This document shows, in pieces, positions 8,714-16,890 of a stretch of DNA of 45,070 nucleotides; the stretch's first letter is position 1; every line of letters begins with the position of its first letter. The stretch lies in NCBI GenBank assembly GCA_000733415.1, contig KL662191.1:3846516-3891585 (forward strand). Reading direction: 5' to 3'. The notes beneath the pieces are model-generated. The model made no database searches, was not told where the DNA came from, and worked only from the letters and a program-made list of their open reading frames with translations. Both the position numbers and the translations under genes were made by a program. This DNA comes from [Leptolyngbya] sp. JSC-1 (GTDB taxonomy: Bacteria; Cyanobacteriota; Cyanobacteriia; Elainellales; Elainellaceae).

Positions 8714-9154
8714 ATGACGTCTAGCAAACCGAAATCGAGCTATGTGGTCAAGTTTGCCTCCACTGAGGCAGACCAAGATTTGTTGCAGGCGGTTGAACAA
8801 GCGCTCGCAGATCAGACCTACAAAAGCTTCAGTGATCTGTGCAAGCAAGCACTGCGACTGATGCTGATACCAACCGAAACAACTGTCGCCCTGCCCCTGC
8901 TGACGGTGCTAGAGCAACAGGTGATGACGCTGCAACTTCAGCTCATGCAGCTAGAACAGCGCTCCAAAGAAGCCCAAGCTGCACATGCCCCAGCGCAAAA
9001 CTATACCGAATTACAGCAGCAGGTTGAGCAGTTGACGGAACGAGTCAGTTGGTTAGAGCAAAAGTGCGCAACGCTGGAAGAGCCACCCACCCCTTCGTCT
9101 GACGCTTCCGATCCACTGTTGTCTCGCCTCGCGCCCTTATTAGAGGATTTTTAG
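8714..9154 (+). CDS. Ribbon-helix-helix-like protein with C-terminal coiled coil
   Basis: A 146-aa protein. The N-terminal segment (about 8-53: YVVKFASTEAD, then two predicted helices around QALADQTYKSFSDLCKQALRLML) resembles a ribbon-helix-helix DNA-binding fold. Residues about 60-125 are rich in Gln, Glu and Leu with heptad-like spacing, suggesting a coiled coil. The C-terminus SRLAPLLEDF is acidic. The start is ATG 8714; a TTG at 8699 would sit inside the tandem repeats. The architecture resembles ParR-type adaptors, and a solitary ParM-like ATPase lies 6 kb upstream, but no sequence evidence links them. It could equally be a small transcription regulator. Confidence 0.6.
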   Translation: MTSSKPKSSYVVKFASTEADQDLLQAVEQALADQTYKSFSDLCKQALRLMLIPTETTVALPLLTVLEQQVMTLQLQLMQLEQRSKEAQAAHAPAQNYTELQQQVEQLTERVSWLEQKCATLEEPPTPSSDASDPLLSRLAPLLEDF

Positions 9155-9195
9155 TTGGAAAATTTTTGAATCAGTCCAACTGACCTCAGTTGCCC

Positions 9196-10707
9196 TCAGC
9201 TTTTAACATTTGGAATCGAGACATCAATTTTTGTGACTTTGGCATCGGGAGTCAAATCGCTGAGGGGCGGTTTAATTGCCGATGCATTTCCCACTACCAG
9301 CGTCACCAGCTTCTCAGGCTGTAAATAGGTTTGGGCAACTCGCTGGACATCAGCAACTGTGGTAGCTTCCAAGCGTTTTTGATATTGGAAGATAAAGTCC
9401 TGGGGATAGCCATAGTAGTCGTAGCGCATCACTCGCGACAAGGTTTGGAACGGCGTCGCAAAGTTGAAGATAAAGGCATTCAGCACCGAATCTTTGGCGC
9501 GAGCTAACTCAGCTTCTGTAATCGGGGCAGTGCGAATTTTTTCGAGTTCGGTCAGAGTAGCCTGAATCAGCGGCACCGTCGCATCCGAGCGAGTTTGCCC
9601 ACCTGCCACAAACACTCCTGGATAGTCAAACTGGGGTGCCCAGAGGGCATAGACCGAGTAGGCCAAGCCTTGCCGCGACCGCACTTCGTTCACTAGCCGT
9701 CCGCCCAAGCCGTTCAGCACCTCGTTCATAATCGAGAGGGCAGCGTTGTCTGGATGGTCTAGCTTGCCGCCCAAGTGCCCTAGCTGGACGGTACTCTGGC
9801 TCAACTGCGGCTGATCGACTAGGAAAACCCCGCCCGTTTTTGCTTGCTGGACTGACGGCAGCGACTTCCATAAGTCTCGCCCAACCGGACTAGTAGTCGG
9901 CTGCCAATCACCGAACAGGTCTTCGATCAGAGCACGCATCGCCTGGGTATCAAAATCGCCCAAGATTCCCAACTGCATGTTGTTGGGGTAAAAGTACTGC
10001 CGGTAGAAGTTCACCACATCGGTACGGGAAATGTTGTCTAGCGTTGTGTATTCAACCGTGCGGGCATAGGGACTATCGGCTCCGTAAATCAGCTTTTGAA
10101 ATTCCCGACTGGCAATTCCATCAGGGCTATCGTTGCGGCGAGCAATCGAACCGCGCCACTGGTTTTTAGAAAACTCGAGCCACTCTTCGGGAAAGGCAGG
10201 TTGACGCAGCACTTCGGCAAACAGGCCCATCACCTCTTCGGCATCTTCGGTCAACGCACTGAAGCCTCCGCTGCCCGCCGTAGTGTTAATTCCAATTTCG
10301 ATCGAGGCTGCCCGCTGTTCTAGAAACTGATTCATCACCTCTGCCGGATGCTGAGTCGTGCCACCAATCCGCATCACCTGTCCGACAATGCTAGCCAAAC
10401 CGACCTTATCAGCCGGCTCCAGCCGATCTCCGGTGTAAACGGTTGCCACACCACTCACCAAAGGCAACTCGTGATCTTCAACTAAATACACCTTGAGGCC
10501 ATTACTCAACTCAAACCGGGTATAGGGCGGAATCTTCACCTCTGGCGCGGGTGGGAATTGCAGCTCAGTATAGTGACGGGGGGTAACGGCCAAGGCAGGG
10601 GCACGACCAAAGCCGATCACAATCAGCAGCGACATCAAAATCGCCATGACGCTATAGCGCAACCATTTCTGCGGTTGACCCTGACGCCAGCAGTGTATCC
10701 GTGCCAT
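9196..10707 (-). CDS. Exported M16-family peptidase-like protein lacking the zinc motif
   Basis: A 503-aa protein with an N-terminal signal or anchor (about 17-41) and an M16 (pitrilysin/processing peptidase) fold: FELSNGLKVYLVEDHELPLVS at the start of the N-terminal domain and RSRQGLAYSVYALW in the C-terminal domain. The catalytic HxxEH is replaced by SIVGQ (106-110), so all three residues are gone. M16 enzymes often work as a pair of a catalytic and a substrate-binding, zinc-free subunit. The upstream gene on the same strand retains HFLEH, so this is likely its non-catalytic partner, in the periplasm or thylakoid lumen. AGGAG lies 9 nt before the ATG. Confidence 0.88.
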   Translation of the reverse strand: MARIHCWRQGQPQKWLRYSVMAILMSLLIVIGFGRAPALAVTPRHYTELQFPPAPEVKIPPYTRFELSNGLKVYLVEDHELPLVSGVATVYTGDRLEPADKVGLASIVGQVMRIGGTTQHPAEVMNQFLEQRAASIEIGINTTAGSGGFSALTEDAEEVMGLFAEVLRQPAFPEEWLEFSKNQWRGSIARRNDSPDGIASREFQKLIYGADSPYARTVEYTTLDNISRTDVVNFYRQYFYPNNMQLGILGDFDTQAMRALIEDLFGDWQPTTSPVGRDLWKSLPSVQQAKTGGVFLVDQPQLSQSTVQLGHLGGKLDHPDNAALSIMNEVLNGLGGRLVNEVRSRQGLAYSVYALWAPQFDYPGVFVAGGQTRSDATVPLIQATLTELEKIRTAPITEAELARAKDSVLNAFIFNFATPFQTLSRVMRYDYYGYPQDFIFQYQKRLEATTVADVQRVAQTYLQPEKLVTLVVGNASAIKPPLSDLTPDAKVTKIDVSIPNVKS

Positions 10708-10720
10708 TGAGTAAGCTCCT

Positions 10721-10806
10721 GAGGGGAAGTGGGGTGGTGGGGAAAAGGAAAGAGATGGGAGAGATGCGGCTCGTGAGCGTCGCCGAACGAGGGGAGATGG
10801 GGAAGT
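10721..10806. repeat. Purine-rich interspersed repeat with central hairpin
   Basis: A run of GGGGAAG, GGGGTGG and GGGAGATGG units (pyrimidine-rich on the minus strand: CTTCCCCATCTCCCC) flanks a GC-rich core with CGGC...GCCG and GCTCGTGAGC inverted repeats. It fills the gap between the two M16 genes. Similar C/T-rich tracts interrupt the kinase genes at about 5106-5148 and 7765-7808. Such tracts are common interspersed repeats in filamentous cyanobacteria (recalled). Confidence 0.7.
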
Positions 10807-10820
10807 AACCGTTGAGATTT

Positions 10821-12377
10821 TCAGCTGTCAGCGGCCATCAGTTTGCCAACTGTGAGGTTTTGCGGCTGGAAGAGCTGGTTGGCAACGCGCTGCACATCGG
10901 CGGCGGTGACGGCCTCGATAGCGTTGAGTTCTGCAAATAGATTGCGCCAACTGCCGGTTTTGGCTTCGTATTCAGGCAGCAGGCCGGCCATACCCTGGTT
11001 AGAAGCAAGAGTTTGCAATAGGCTGGCTCGGGCTTGGGTCTTGACCTGATCTAGCTCAGTGGCAGAGACGGGTTCAGTTTTCAAGCGGTTGAGTTCACTA
11101 GCCACAACGGTTGCCACTGCTTCAATGGTCTGACCGGGAGCGGTTTGGGCATAGAGCAACACCAGATTAGAAAACTGATCGCCTGGGAAGGAGGAAGAAA
11201 CATTCACATTCAACGCCAACTGCTGCTGTACTAAGGCGCGATAGAGGCGGGAGGTGCGTCCGCCGGTCAGCAAGCTAGCGATCATTTGGTAAACCGCATG
11301 ATCTGGATCGGTGAGATCCGGGCGCTGATAGCCCTCCATGTACCAGGGTTCGGTGGGCATATTGACGGTGACAGAACGCGGTTCCGTCTGGGCAGGTGCA
11401 GTCACCACCATATTGGGTGCGCCTGATTTCGCTTGATAGCGGCCAAAGTAAGCTTCAGCCATTTGCTTCACTTGCTTGGCATTCACATCGCCCACAATCC
11501 CGATCGTAATTCGGTCAGGCGTGTAGTAGGTGTCGAACAAGTCCTGAATATCGGCGCGGGTTAGGCTACGGATGTCCGCTTCGTAGCCAATTACCGGGCG
11601 TCCGTAGGGGTGATCGGGCAGAGCAGTTTCTAAAAACGCCTCAACTAGCTTGCCGATGGGAGAGTTGTCGGTCCGCATGCGGCGCTCTTCCAAAATCACG
11701 TCCTGCTCTTCAAAAAACTCGCGAAACACGGGTTCCGTAAACCGCTCTGACTCTAGCGACATCCACAGCTCTAGCTTGTTAGCCGGAAAACTGTAGAAGT
11801 AGCGTGTGGCATCGGCTGATGTAGTGGCATTGAGGCCAACCCCGCCTGCCTGTTGGACAATTTGACCATACTGATTCTGTTTGACCAAGGCGGCAGCAGC
11901 AGCTCTAGTCTGAGCAAATTCTTGCTTGAGTTGGGCAACTTGCTGAGTCTGACCGGCAGCCTCTGCCGTTTTGATCTGCTCAAATAACTGATCGAGGCGA
12001 TCGAGCAAGGGCTTTTCGGCAGCATAATCTTGAGTGCCAATCCGGGTGGTGCCCTTAAAAGCCAAGTGCTCCAGGAAGTGGGCCGCTCCCGTTTTACCGG
12101 GCTGTTCATAGGCCGACCCAACATCCACATAGGTCATGAAGGACACCGTCGGCGACTGATGCCGCTCCATGACAATAAACTTCATGCCGTTTGCCAGGGT
12201 AAATTCGCTAATCTGACGCGCCACCCGCTCGATATAGGGCTGGATGTTGCTGCCAGTCGTTTGGGCAATTGCCGTAGCTGGAGCACAAGTCCAAATTACG
12301 ACCAACAGCAGGCCCAGGGCCAGCATTGAGCACCACCGCAACGGTCGGCTGAAGCGGAAACAGGAAAAAAAATGCAT
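10821..12377 (-). CDS. Exported M16-family zinc peptidase (catalytic subunit)
   Basis: A 518-aa protein with a signal peptide (hydrophobic core about 16-32, cleavage near ATAIAQ), then an M16 N-terminal domain with FTLANGMKFIVMERH and the zinc motif HFLEH at 100-104. An insertion of about 60 residues rich in Ala, Gln and Lys (LFEQIKTAEAAGQTQQVAQL) separates it from the distal acidic ligand region EEQDVILEERR. The C-terminal domain contains the conserved TGGRTSRLYRALV. It lies 114 nt upstream of the zinc-free paralogue, separated by a repeat, and probably forms a heterodimer with it. I prefer ATG 12377 over the upstream in-frame TTG at 12401; neither has a clear Shine-Dalgarno sequence. Confidence 0.9.
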   Translation of the reverse strand: MHFFSCFRFSRPLRWCSMLALGLLLVVIWTCAPATAIAQTTGSNIQPYIERVARQISEFTLANGMKFIVMERHQSPTVSFMTYVDVGSAYEQPGKTGAAHFLEHLAFKGTTRIGTQDYAAEKPLLDRLDQLFEQIKTAEAAGQTQQVAQLKQEFAQTRAAAAALVKQNQYGQIVQQAGGVGLNATTSADATRYFYSFPANKLELWMSLESERFTEPVFREFFEEQDVILEERRMRTDNSPIGKLVEAFLETALPDHPYGRPVIGYEADIRSLTRADIQDLFDTYYTPDRITIGIVGDVNAKQVKQMAEAYFGRYQAKSGAPNMVVTAPAQTEPRSVTVNMPTEPWYMEGYQRPDLTDPDHAVYQMIASLLTGGRTSRLYRALVQQQLALNVNVSSSFPGDQFSNLVLLYAQTAPGQTIEAVATVVASELNRLKTEPVSATELDQVKTQARASLLQTLASNQGMAGLLPEYEAKTGSWRNLFAELNAIEAVTAADVQRVANQLFQPQNLTVGKLMAADS

Positions 12378-12405
12378 GAAAGGGGATCCGAGCAATACCA
12401 ATAAA

Positions 12406-12430
12406 CCAGGATAGTTGATCCAGGATAGTT
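12406..12430. repeat. 14-bp-period direct repeat
   Basis: CCAGGATAGTT occurs at 12406-12416 and 12420-12430 separated by GAT. It lies just upstream of the catalytic M16 gene and may overlap its promoter or leader. Confidence 0.85.
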
Positions 12431-12480
12431 ACGTTCTGGCCCGACAAGTGATTTAGGTGAGCAATTTAAAATTAAGCGGT

Positions 12481-12780
12481 TTACTGGTGATGATTGCGCA
12501 GATTCTGGAAGCGGTAAAACGTGTAGGTATCAAACAAAACGCCAGCCAAACTGCCGACCGAACCAATCACGATGATGCCACGCCAAACACTGCCGCTACC
12601 AAAGACTTTCAGAAAACTCGCAATTTGCTCTAGGCTACCGGTACCAAATGCTTCTAGATGGGGAAGATAGCTAATTACGGCTGAGCCAGCTAACAGAATG
12701 CTGATCAGCAGAACGGGAGCGAGAAACGTAAAAATGCTGGTTAGCAGTAAAGACCGCAGCAAATTGGTTAAAGTGCTCAT
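12481..12780 (-). CDS. Small conserved membrane protein of unknown function
   Basis: A 99-aa protein with two probable membrane spans, about residues 10-37 (LLLTSIFTFLAPVLLISILL) and 66-84 (GIIVIGSVGSLAGVLF), and a hydrophilic His-rich tail (RFQNLRNHHQ). No enzymatic motif is visible. It lies about 100 nt upstream of the M16 gene on the same strand, so co-expression is possible. It resembles small hypothetical proteins conserved in cyanobacteria, but I cannot name a family. Confidence 0.6.
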   Translation of the reverse strand: MSTLTNLLRSLLLTSIFTFLAPVLLISILLAGSAVISYLPHLEAFGTGSLEQIASFLKVFGSGSVWRGIIVIGSVGSLAGVLFDTYTFYRFQNLRNHHQ

Positions 12781-13153
12781 ATTCAGGAATCAACACTCCA
12801 TGCGACTAATGAGACAGGATTTAACTGCCCAATCCATCTGATTCCATTTCCACCATAGGAGGGGATTGGCATAATTCAACCCAACTGTGAAAAATCTTAA
12901 GTAAACCTTAAAAAGCTTTTTGAAGAGCCGTAAATCAGCTTCTCAGAAAAGATTGTCCTTCTCGGATGCAAAATACCGCTAGGGTAGGTAGAGCAGGATT
13001 TATGTTGTCTCAGGCTGATTAGAAGCCGATTAGGACCAGAGTGGATTTGCCCAGCCAGTCGGTTCACTCATGTTGCAAAAATTCGCTATGGTTTACATGA
13101 CATCGCTAACGGTGCTGCCCCCAACGGCGCTAGAAAGTTGAAGGACTGTAGGT
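12781..13153. other. Divergent promoter region upstream of the MlaE-like gene
   Basis: 373 bases with no ORF of note. It holds a perfect 12-bp palindrome AAAAAGCTTTTT at 12910-12921. The promoters of the divergent small membrane protein and mlaE-like genes should lie here. Confidence 0.5.
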
Positions 13154-13930
13154 TTGACTAAACCGATTCGTCACTCTCCGCTCAGACTCTGGAGTCAGCG
13201 TGCGCTGGCCGCCATCTTTTTGGCTGGACAGGTGATCGTTCATTTATTAAAGGGAAAAATTCACCGTCGCAATACGCTGGAGCAGCTCAGAATCGTGGGG
13301 CCTGACTCGCTGGGAATCATGCTGCTGACAGCAACCACGATTGGCATGGTATTCACCGTTGAAGTGGCCGCCGAATTTCTGCGGTTTGGGGTAGGGTCAG
13401 CGGTGGGTGGTGTTTTGGCGATTGCTCTAGGGCGCGAAATGGCTCCTTTAATCACAGCCGTGGTGCTGGCCGGACGGGTTGGCTCTGCCTTCGCAGCAGA
13501 AATTGGCACCATGCAGGTGACTGAGCAAATTGACGCCCTCTACATGCTTAAGACTGATCCAATTGATTATCTGGTGACTCCCCGAGTGCTGGCCTGCTGC
13601 ATCATGACCCCCATTTTGACGATTCTTTCATTCGTCACGGGCATGATTGGCGGCATGATCCTGGCCGATACGATCTACAACATTTCCAACAGTGTTTTCC
13701 TAGATTCGGTGCAGCTTTTGTTGAAACCACGAGATCTCGTCTGCGGCATGATTAAGGGCTTGGTATTTGGTTGGCTGATTGCCGTGATTGGTTCCAGTTG
13801 GGGTTTGACCACCAGCGGCGGCGCTAAAGGGGTAGGACAATCTACAACTACAGCAGTTGTCACAGCCCTACTGATGATCTTTATTAGTAACTTTTTCCTG
13901 TCGTGGCTGATGTTTTCGGTCCTGAAATAA
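13154..13930 (+). CDS. MlaE/YrbE-type lipid ABC transporter permease
   Basis: A 258-aa membrane protein of the MlaE permease family. It has a short amphipathic N-terminus, about five hydrophobic segments, and family signatures ALGREMAPLITAVVLAGRVG (about 97-116) and AEIGTMQVTEQIDAL. MlaE permeases pair with an ATPase (MlaF) and an MCE-domain protein (MlaD) to move phospholipids between membranes; in cyanobacteria this may concern outer-membrane or thylakoid lipid supply. Neither partner is in the window. The start appears to be TTG 13154, with AAGG 9 nt upstream; an in-frame stop at 13139 rules out a longer form. DUF3119, DUF3086 and plsY follow on the same strand. Confidence 0.92.
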   Translation: MTKPIRHSPLRLWSQRALAAIFLAGQVIVHLLKGKIHRRNTLEQLRIVGPDSLGIMLLTATTIGMVFTVEVAAEFLRFGVGSAVGGVLAIALGREMAPLITAVVLAGRVGSAFAAEIGTMQVTEQIDALYMLKTDPIDYLVTPRVLACCIMTPILTILSFVTGMIGGMILADTIYNISNSVFLDSVQLLLKPRDLVCGMIKGLVFGWLIAVIGSSWGLTTSGGAKGVGQSTTTAVVTALLMIFISNFFLSWLMFSVLK

Positions 13931-14039
13931 TTCTCAAAAGCATTCTCATTCATCTCATCTACTTCCGGGTTCCCCCTCCTTCATCTCCGCGTAGCCTTAA
14001 AATAGGGGTAAGCCAAATCTCAACTTTTATTAAGAAAAC

Positions 14040-14447
14040 TTGCAAGTGACAACCACATCAGATGCTTCTAATCTGCCTACCGCAACCGAAACGGTGGAGT
14101 TGGCTCCCAGCTACGCCCTGCCGATTGGGCTGGTACTATTGGCGTTACTCTTGTTTTGGGTTCAGCCCTGGTTTAGTGGTGTAATTGCCCTGTTGGCAGT
14201 ATTTCTGCTGTTTCAAACGGCTACTATTCGCCTGCGCTTCACAGAAACAGCCCTCGATGTTTGTCGGGGCGAAAAGTGCCTGCGTCACTTTCCCTATCAA
14301 GATTGGCAAAACTGGCGAATTTTCTGGCCCCGTCTGCCGATTTTGTTTTACTTCCGAGAGGTAAAGAGTATTCACTTGTTGCCGATTTTGTTTGATCCAA
14401 AAGGATTGAAAATTTGCCTGGAGCAGCGTTGTCCTACAATTTCCTAA
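14040..14447 (+). CDS. DUF3119-family membrane protein
   Basis: A protein of about 135 aa with a polar N-terminus, a hydrophobic hairpin (about 24-62: GLVLLALLLFWVQPW, GVIALLAVFLLF) and a basic/aromatic C-terminal domain (FPYQDWQNWRIFWPRLPILFYF). It matches the cyanobacterial and plastid DUF3119 family as I recall it, often found beside the MlaE-like permease gene. The function is unknown; the position suggests a membrane or lipid role. The start is ambiguous: TTG 14040 or, six bases on, GTG 14046; no strong Shine-Dalgarno sequence decides. Confidence 0.75.
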   Translation: MQVTTTSDASNLPTATETVELAPSYALPIGLVLLALLLFWVQPWFSGVIALLAVFLLFQTATIRLRFTETALDVCRGEKCLRHFPYQDWQNWRIFWPRLPILFYFREVKSIHLLPILFDPKGLKICLEQRCPTIS

Positions 14448-14568
14448 TTAGCAATTTGTAAATTGGCTGTATTGGCTGGCTGTCATATAGACTGCTCCCT
14501 GGTTATCCCTGAATTAAATTCAGCCCTTCCTGGCATCATGCCACCGTTGTTATTCACCGATTTCCGCT

Positions 14569-15831
14569 ATGAATCCAGACGAGTCCCAAACACCAGAGTC
14601 ACTCAACTTATCCCGTCCTGATGGGACTGAGTCGTCTGCTGAGTCAGGCACGCCCAGCTCTCAACCGTTGCGTGAGCCATTAAATTTGTCCTCCCTGGGA
14701 AATCCCACTCGTACTGAAGCGGACGATTTGGCCCGTCGAGTGGCTGAATTGCAGCAGCAGGAGAAGGCCCTGCGACAAGAAATTGCGTCGCTGCAAACTT
14801 CCTACAATGCCATGCTGCAAAAGCAGATCACTGACGCCCAAATGGCCCTAGGCCGGGTAGTAAAGGAAAGCGTCACCGAGCTAGAACAGCGCCGCCAAAC
14901 CCTCCAACTTGCGGTTGAACAGCTAGAACGCCGCCAGGAGCGGATCAAAAACGAAATGCGAACCACCTTTGCCGGAGCCTCTCAGGATCTAGCCATTCGG
15001 GTTCAGGGCTTTAAGGATTACCTAGTTGGCAGTTTGCAGGATCTCGCCACGGCAGCCGAACAGTTGCAGCTTGTGCCGGTGCCCGAAGAAGCCAGACGGC
15101 CATCGGTGATCAAACCAGAAGCTGTCATGGAGGTGAGAGACGCCAGAGACAGTAGAGCCAGAGAATCTAGAGAATCTAGAGAACCTAGAGAACCTAGAGA
15201 ACCTAGAGAACCTAGAGAAGCGAAAGAGCCACGCGAGGCTACCAGACGCGACGCTGCAGACGCAGAAGTGATCACCACGCCTAAGTTTGCCGAACAGGGC
15301 CTTCAAGAACAGGCTAAGCGGATTCGCAAACTGCTGGATCAGTACCGCTCCGCCCCTGACTACTATGGCCCCCCTTGGCAACTTCGCCGTACCTTTGAGC
15401 CAGTTCATGCCGAGCGCGTTTCTAACTGGTTTTTCACCCAGGGTGGACGAGGGGCAATTCGCACAATGGGATCCCGTTTGCAGAACATTTTGATCGCCTC
15501 TGCGGTAATTTCGGTCCTCAACGAACTCTATGGCGAACGCCTGCGCCCCTTAATTTTGGGTAATTCTCCCGAACGCTTGGGCGAATGGCGGCGCGGCTTA
15601 CAAGACTGCTTGGGCGTTTCGCGGGCCGATTTTGGTATCGATGAAGGAATTGTCCTGTTTGAAGCCCCGGAACCCATGGCCCAGCGGGCCGAGCGGCTAG
15701 TCAAACAAAAGCAGTTGCCTCTGATCATTCTGGATGAGACCGAGGAGTTTATTAGCGTTTCGCTGCTGCAATTCCCACTTTGGCTAGCCTATGCACCCGA
15801 TCCCAATGCACCTGGTCCGATGATGTATTAA
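14569..15831 (+). CDS. DUF3086-domain protein with coiled coil and RES/REP repeats
   Basis: A 420-aa soluble-looking protein. Residues 1-50 are polar and disordered; about 50-140 form a predicted coiled coil (LARRVAELQQQEKALRQEI). Residues 188-225 are a charged linker with six 3-residue repeats RES/REP encoded by a 9-bp tandem repeat. The C-terminal 190 residues form a conserved globular domain (APDYYGPPWQLRRTFEPVHA, WFFTQGGRGAIRT). The name DUF3086 is from recalled similarity. The order mlaE-like, DUF3119, DUF3086, plsY suggests membrane-lipid biogenesis, but no activity can be assigned. Confidence 0.75.
   Translation: MNPDESQTPESLNLSRPDGTESSAESGTPSSQPLREPLNLSSLGNPTRTEADDLARRVAELQQQEKALRQEIASLQTSYNAMLQKQITDAQMALGRVVKESVTELEQRRQTLQLAVEQLERRQERIKNEMRTTFAGASQDLAIRVQGFKDYLVGSLQDLATAAEQLQLVPVPEEARRPSVIKPEAVMEVRDARDSRARESRESREPREPREPREPREAKEPREATRRDAADAEVITTPKFAEQGLQEQAKRIRKLLDQYRSAPDYYGPPWQLRRTFEPVHAERVSNWFFTQGGRGAIRTMGSRLQNILIASAVISVLNELYGERLRPLILGNSPERLGEWRRGLQDCLGVSRADFGIDEGIVLFEAPEPMAQRAERLVKQKQLPLIILDETEEFISVSLLQFPLWLAYAPDPNAPGPMMY
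15161..15214 (+). repeat. In-frame 9-bp tandem repeat, six units
   Basis: Two units of GAGAATCTA are followed by four of GAGAACCTA within the DUF3086 gene, encoding RES then REP tripeptides. The unit length preserves the frame. The linker probably tolerates length changes, so the array may vary between strains. Confidence 0.95.
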
Positions 15832-15836
15832 CAATG

Positions 15837-15911
15837 GATCCGATTTTTGTGACTGCAAATCAGCCAACCTGTCAGAGTTTTTGAATTTCAAATCTCCGGA
15901 GGTTGCGGATC
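15837..15911 (+). repeat. Structured dispersed repeat, copy B
   Basis: The outer stem is GATCCG (15837-15842) with CGGATC (15906-15911), a different sequence from the other copies but still fully paired. The conserved core GTCAGAGTTTTTGAATTTCA is present, and the last hairpin is AATCT/AGGTT around CCGG instead of AACCCC/GGGGTT. It lies between the DUF3086 stop and plsY, followed by the family's conserved GGCTCTAA tail. Confidence 0.8.
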
Positions 15912-15984
15912 GGCTCTAAGGATAGAGCAGACCTGATAGACTGATACTGCTTGGCATCAAGGGCAGATCACGAGGGCAAAATCA

Positions 15985-16647
15985 ATGATTTGGGTGGCTT
16001 ATGCGGCATTCGTTGCGGTCGTTGCCTATTTGTTTGGCTCTATTCCGACCGGCTACTGGGCCGGACTGCTGCTAAAAGGCATCGATATTCGCGAGCATGG
16101 CTCAAAATCAACTGGGGCCACTAATGTGCTGCGGACTTTGGGCAAGGGGCCAGCGATTGTGGTGCTGTTAATAGATGTGCTCAAGGGAGTTGCGGCGGTT
16201 GGATTTGCCCGTTGGCTCTACTCGCTACCAGCAGCGGTTACGGCAATTCCAGCAGGCTGGAGTCTAGAAGGCTGGCAGCCCTGGATAATTACCCTGGCAG
16301 CCCTGATGGCTGTTCTGGGACACAGTCGCTCGATCTGGATTCGCTTTACCGGCGGTAAGTCGGCTGCTACCGGCTTGGGAGTGCTGTTGGCAATGGCATG
16401 GCCAGTTGGAGTAGGGATTCTGATCGTATTTGCGTTGGTGCTGGCAATTTCTCGGATTGTGTCCTTAGGGTCAATTGCGGCAGCGGTAGCAGCCATAGTG
16501 CTAATGGGGGCTTTTCAGCAGCCCCTGGCCTATCAACTGGTGGCGTTGGTGGGCGGGCTGTTTGTGATCTGGCGGCATCAGGCCAATATTCAGCGGCTGC
16601 TGGCCGGAACTGAACCTCGCTTAGGTCAACGCTCTGATGCTCAGTAG
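15985..16647 (+). CDS. plsY: Glycerol-3-phosphate acyltransferase PlsY
   Basis: A 220-aa integral membrane enzyme that transfers an acyl group from acyl-phosphate to glycerol 3-phosphate, giving lysophosphatidate, the first step of membrane glycerolipid synthesis. The three PlsY motifs are present: GSIPTGYW (about 18-25), GSKSTGATNVLRTLGK (about 39-54) and the glycine-rich FTGGKSAATGLGVLLA (about 119-134). The length is normal. It follows the DUF3086 gene by 153 bases that contain repeat copy B, so it may have its own promoter. Confidence 0.95.
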   Translation: MIWVAYAAFVAVVAYLFGSIPTGYWAGLLLKGIDIREHGSKSTGATNVLRTLGKGPAIVVLLIDVLKGVAAVGFARWLYSLPAAVTAIPAGWSLEGWQPWIITLAALMAVLGHSRSIWIRFTGGKSAATGLGVLLAMAWPVGVGILIVFALVLAISRIVSLGSIAAAVAAIVLMGAFQQPLAYQLVALVGGLFVIWRHQANIQRLLAGTEPRLGQRSDAQ

Positions 16648-16890
16648 AAGACAGTATGACCAGTATGACAATTACGGCGGTTCTGGCATACTTTTCCCCG
16701 CTTCTCCTCTGTACCAGTCAGCCACTTTACCTGCACTGCAAGGAATGGTAGCCGGATCCTGCTGATGTTCTAGAATGCGTGATCTCCACAAACTCAATGT
16801 AAAGAACTTGTCCGCTTCAGGAATTTCTCGCAGTTCTGCTGTAGAGATGTTGTACACAATACTTGACTGTACTTATCTGAAGCAAACGGT

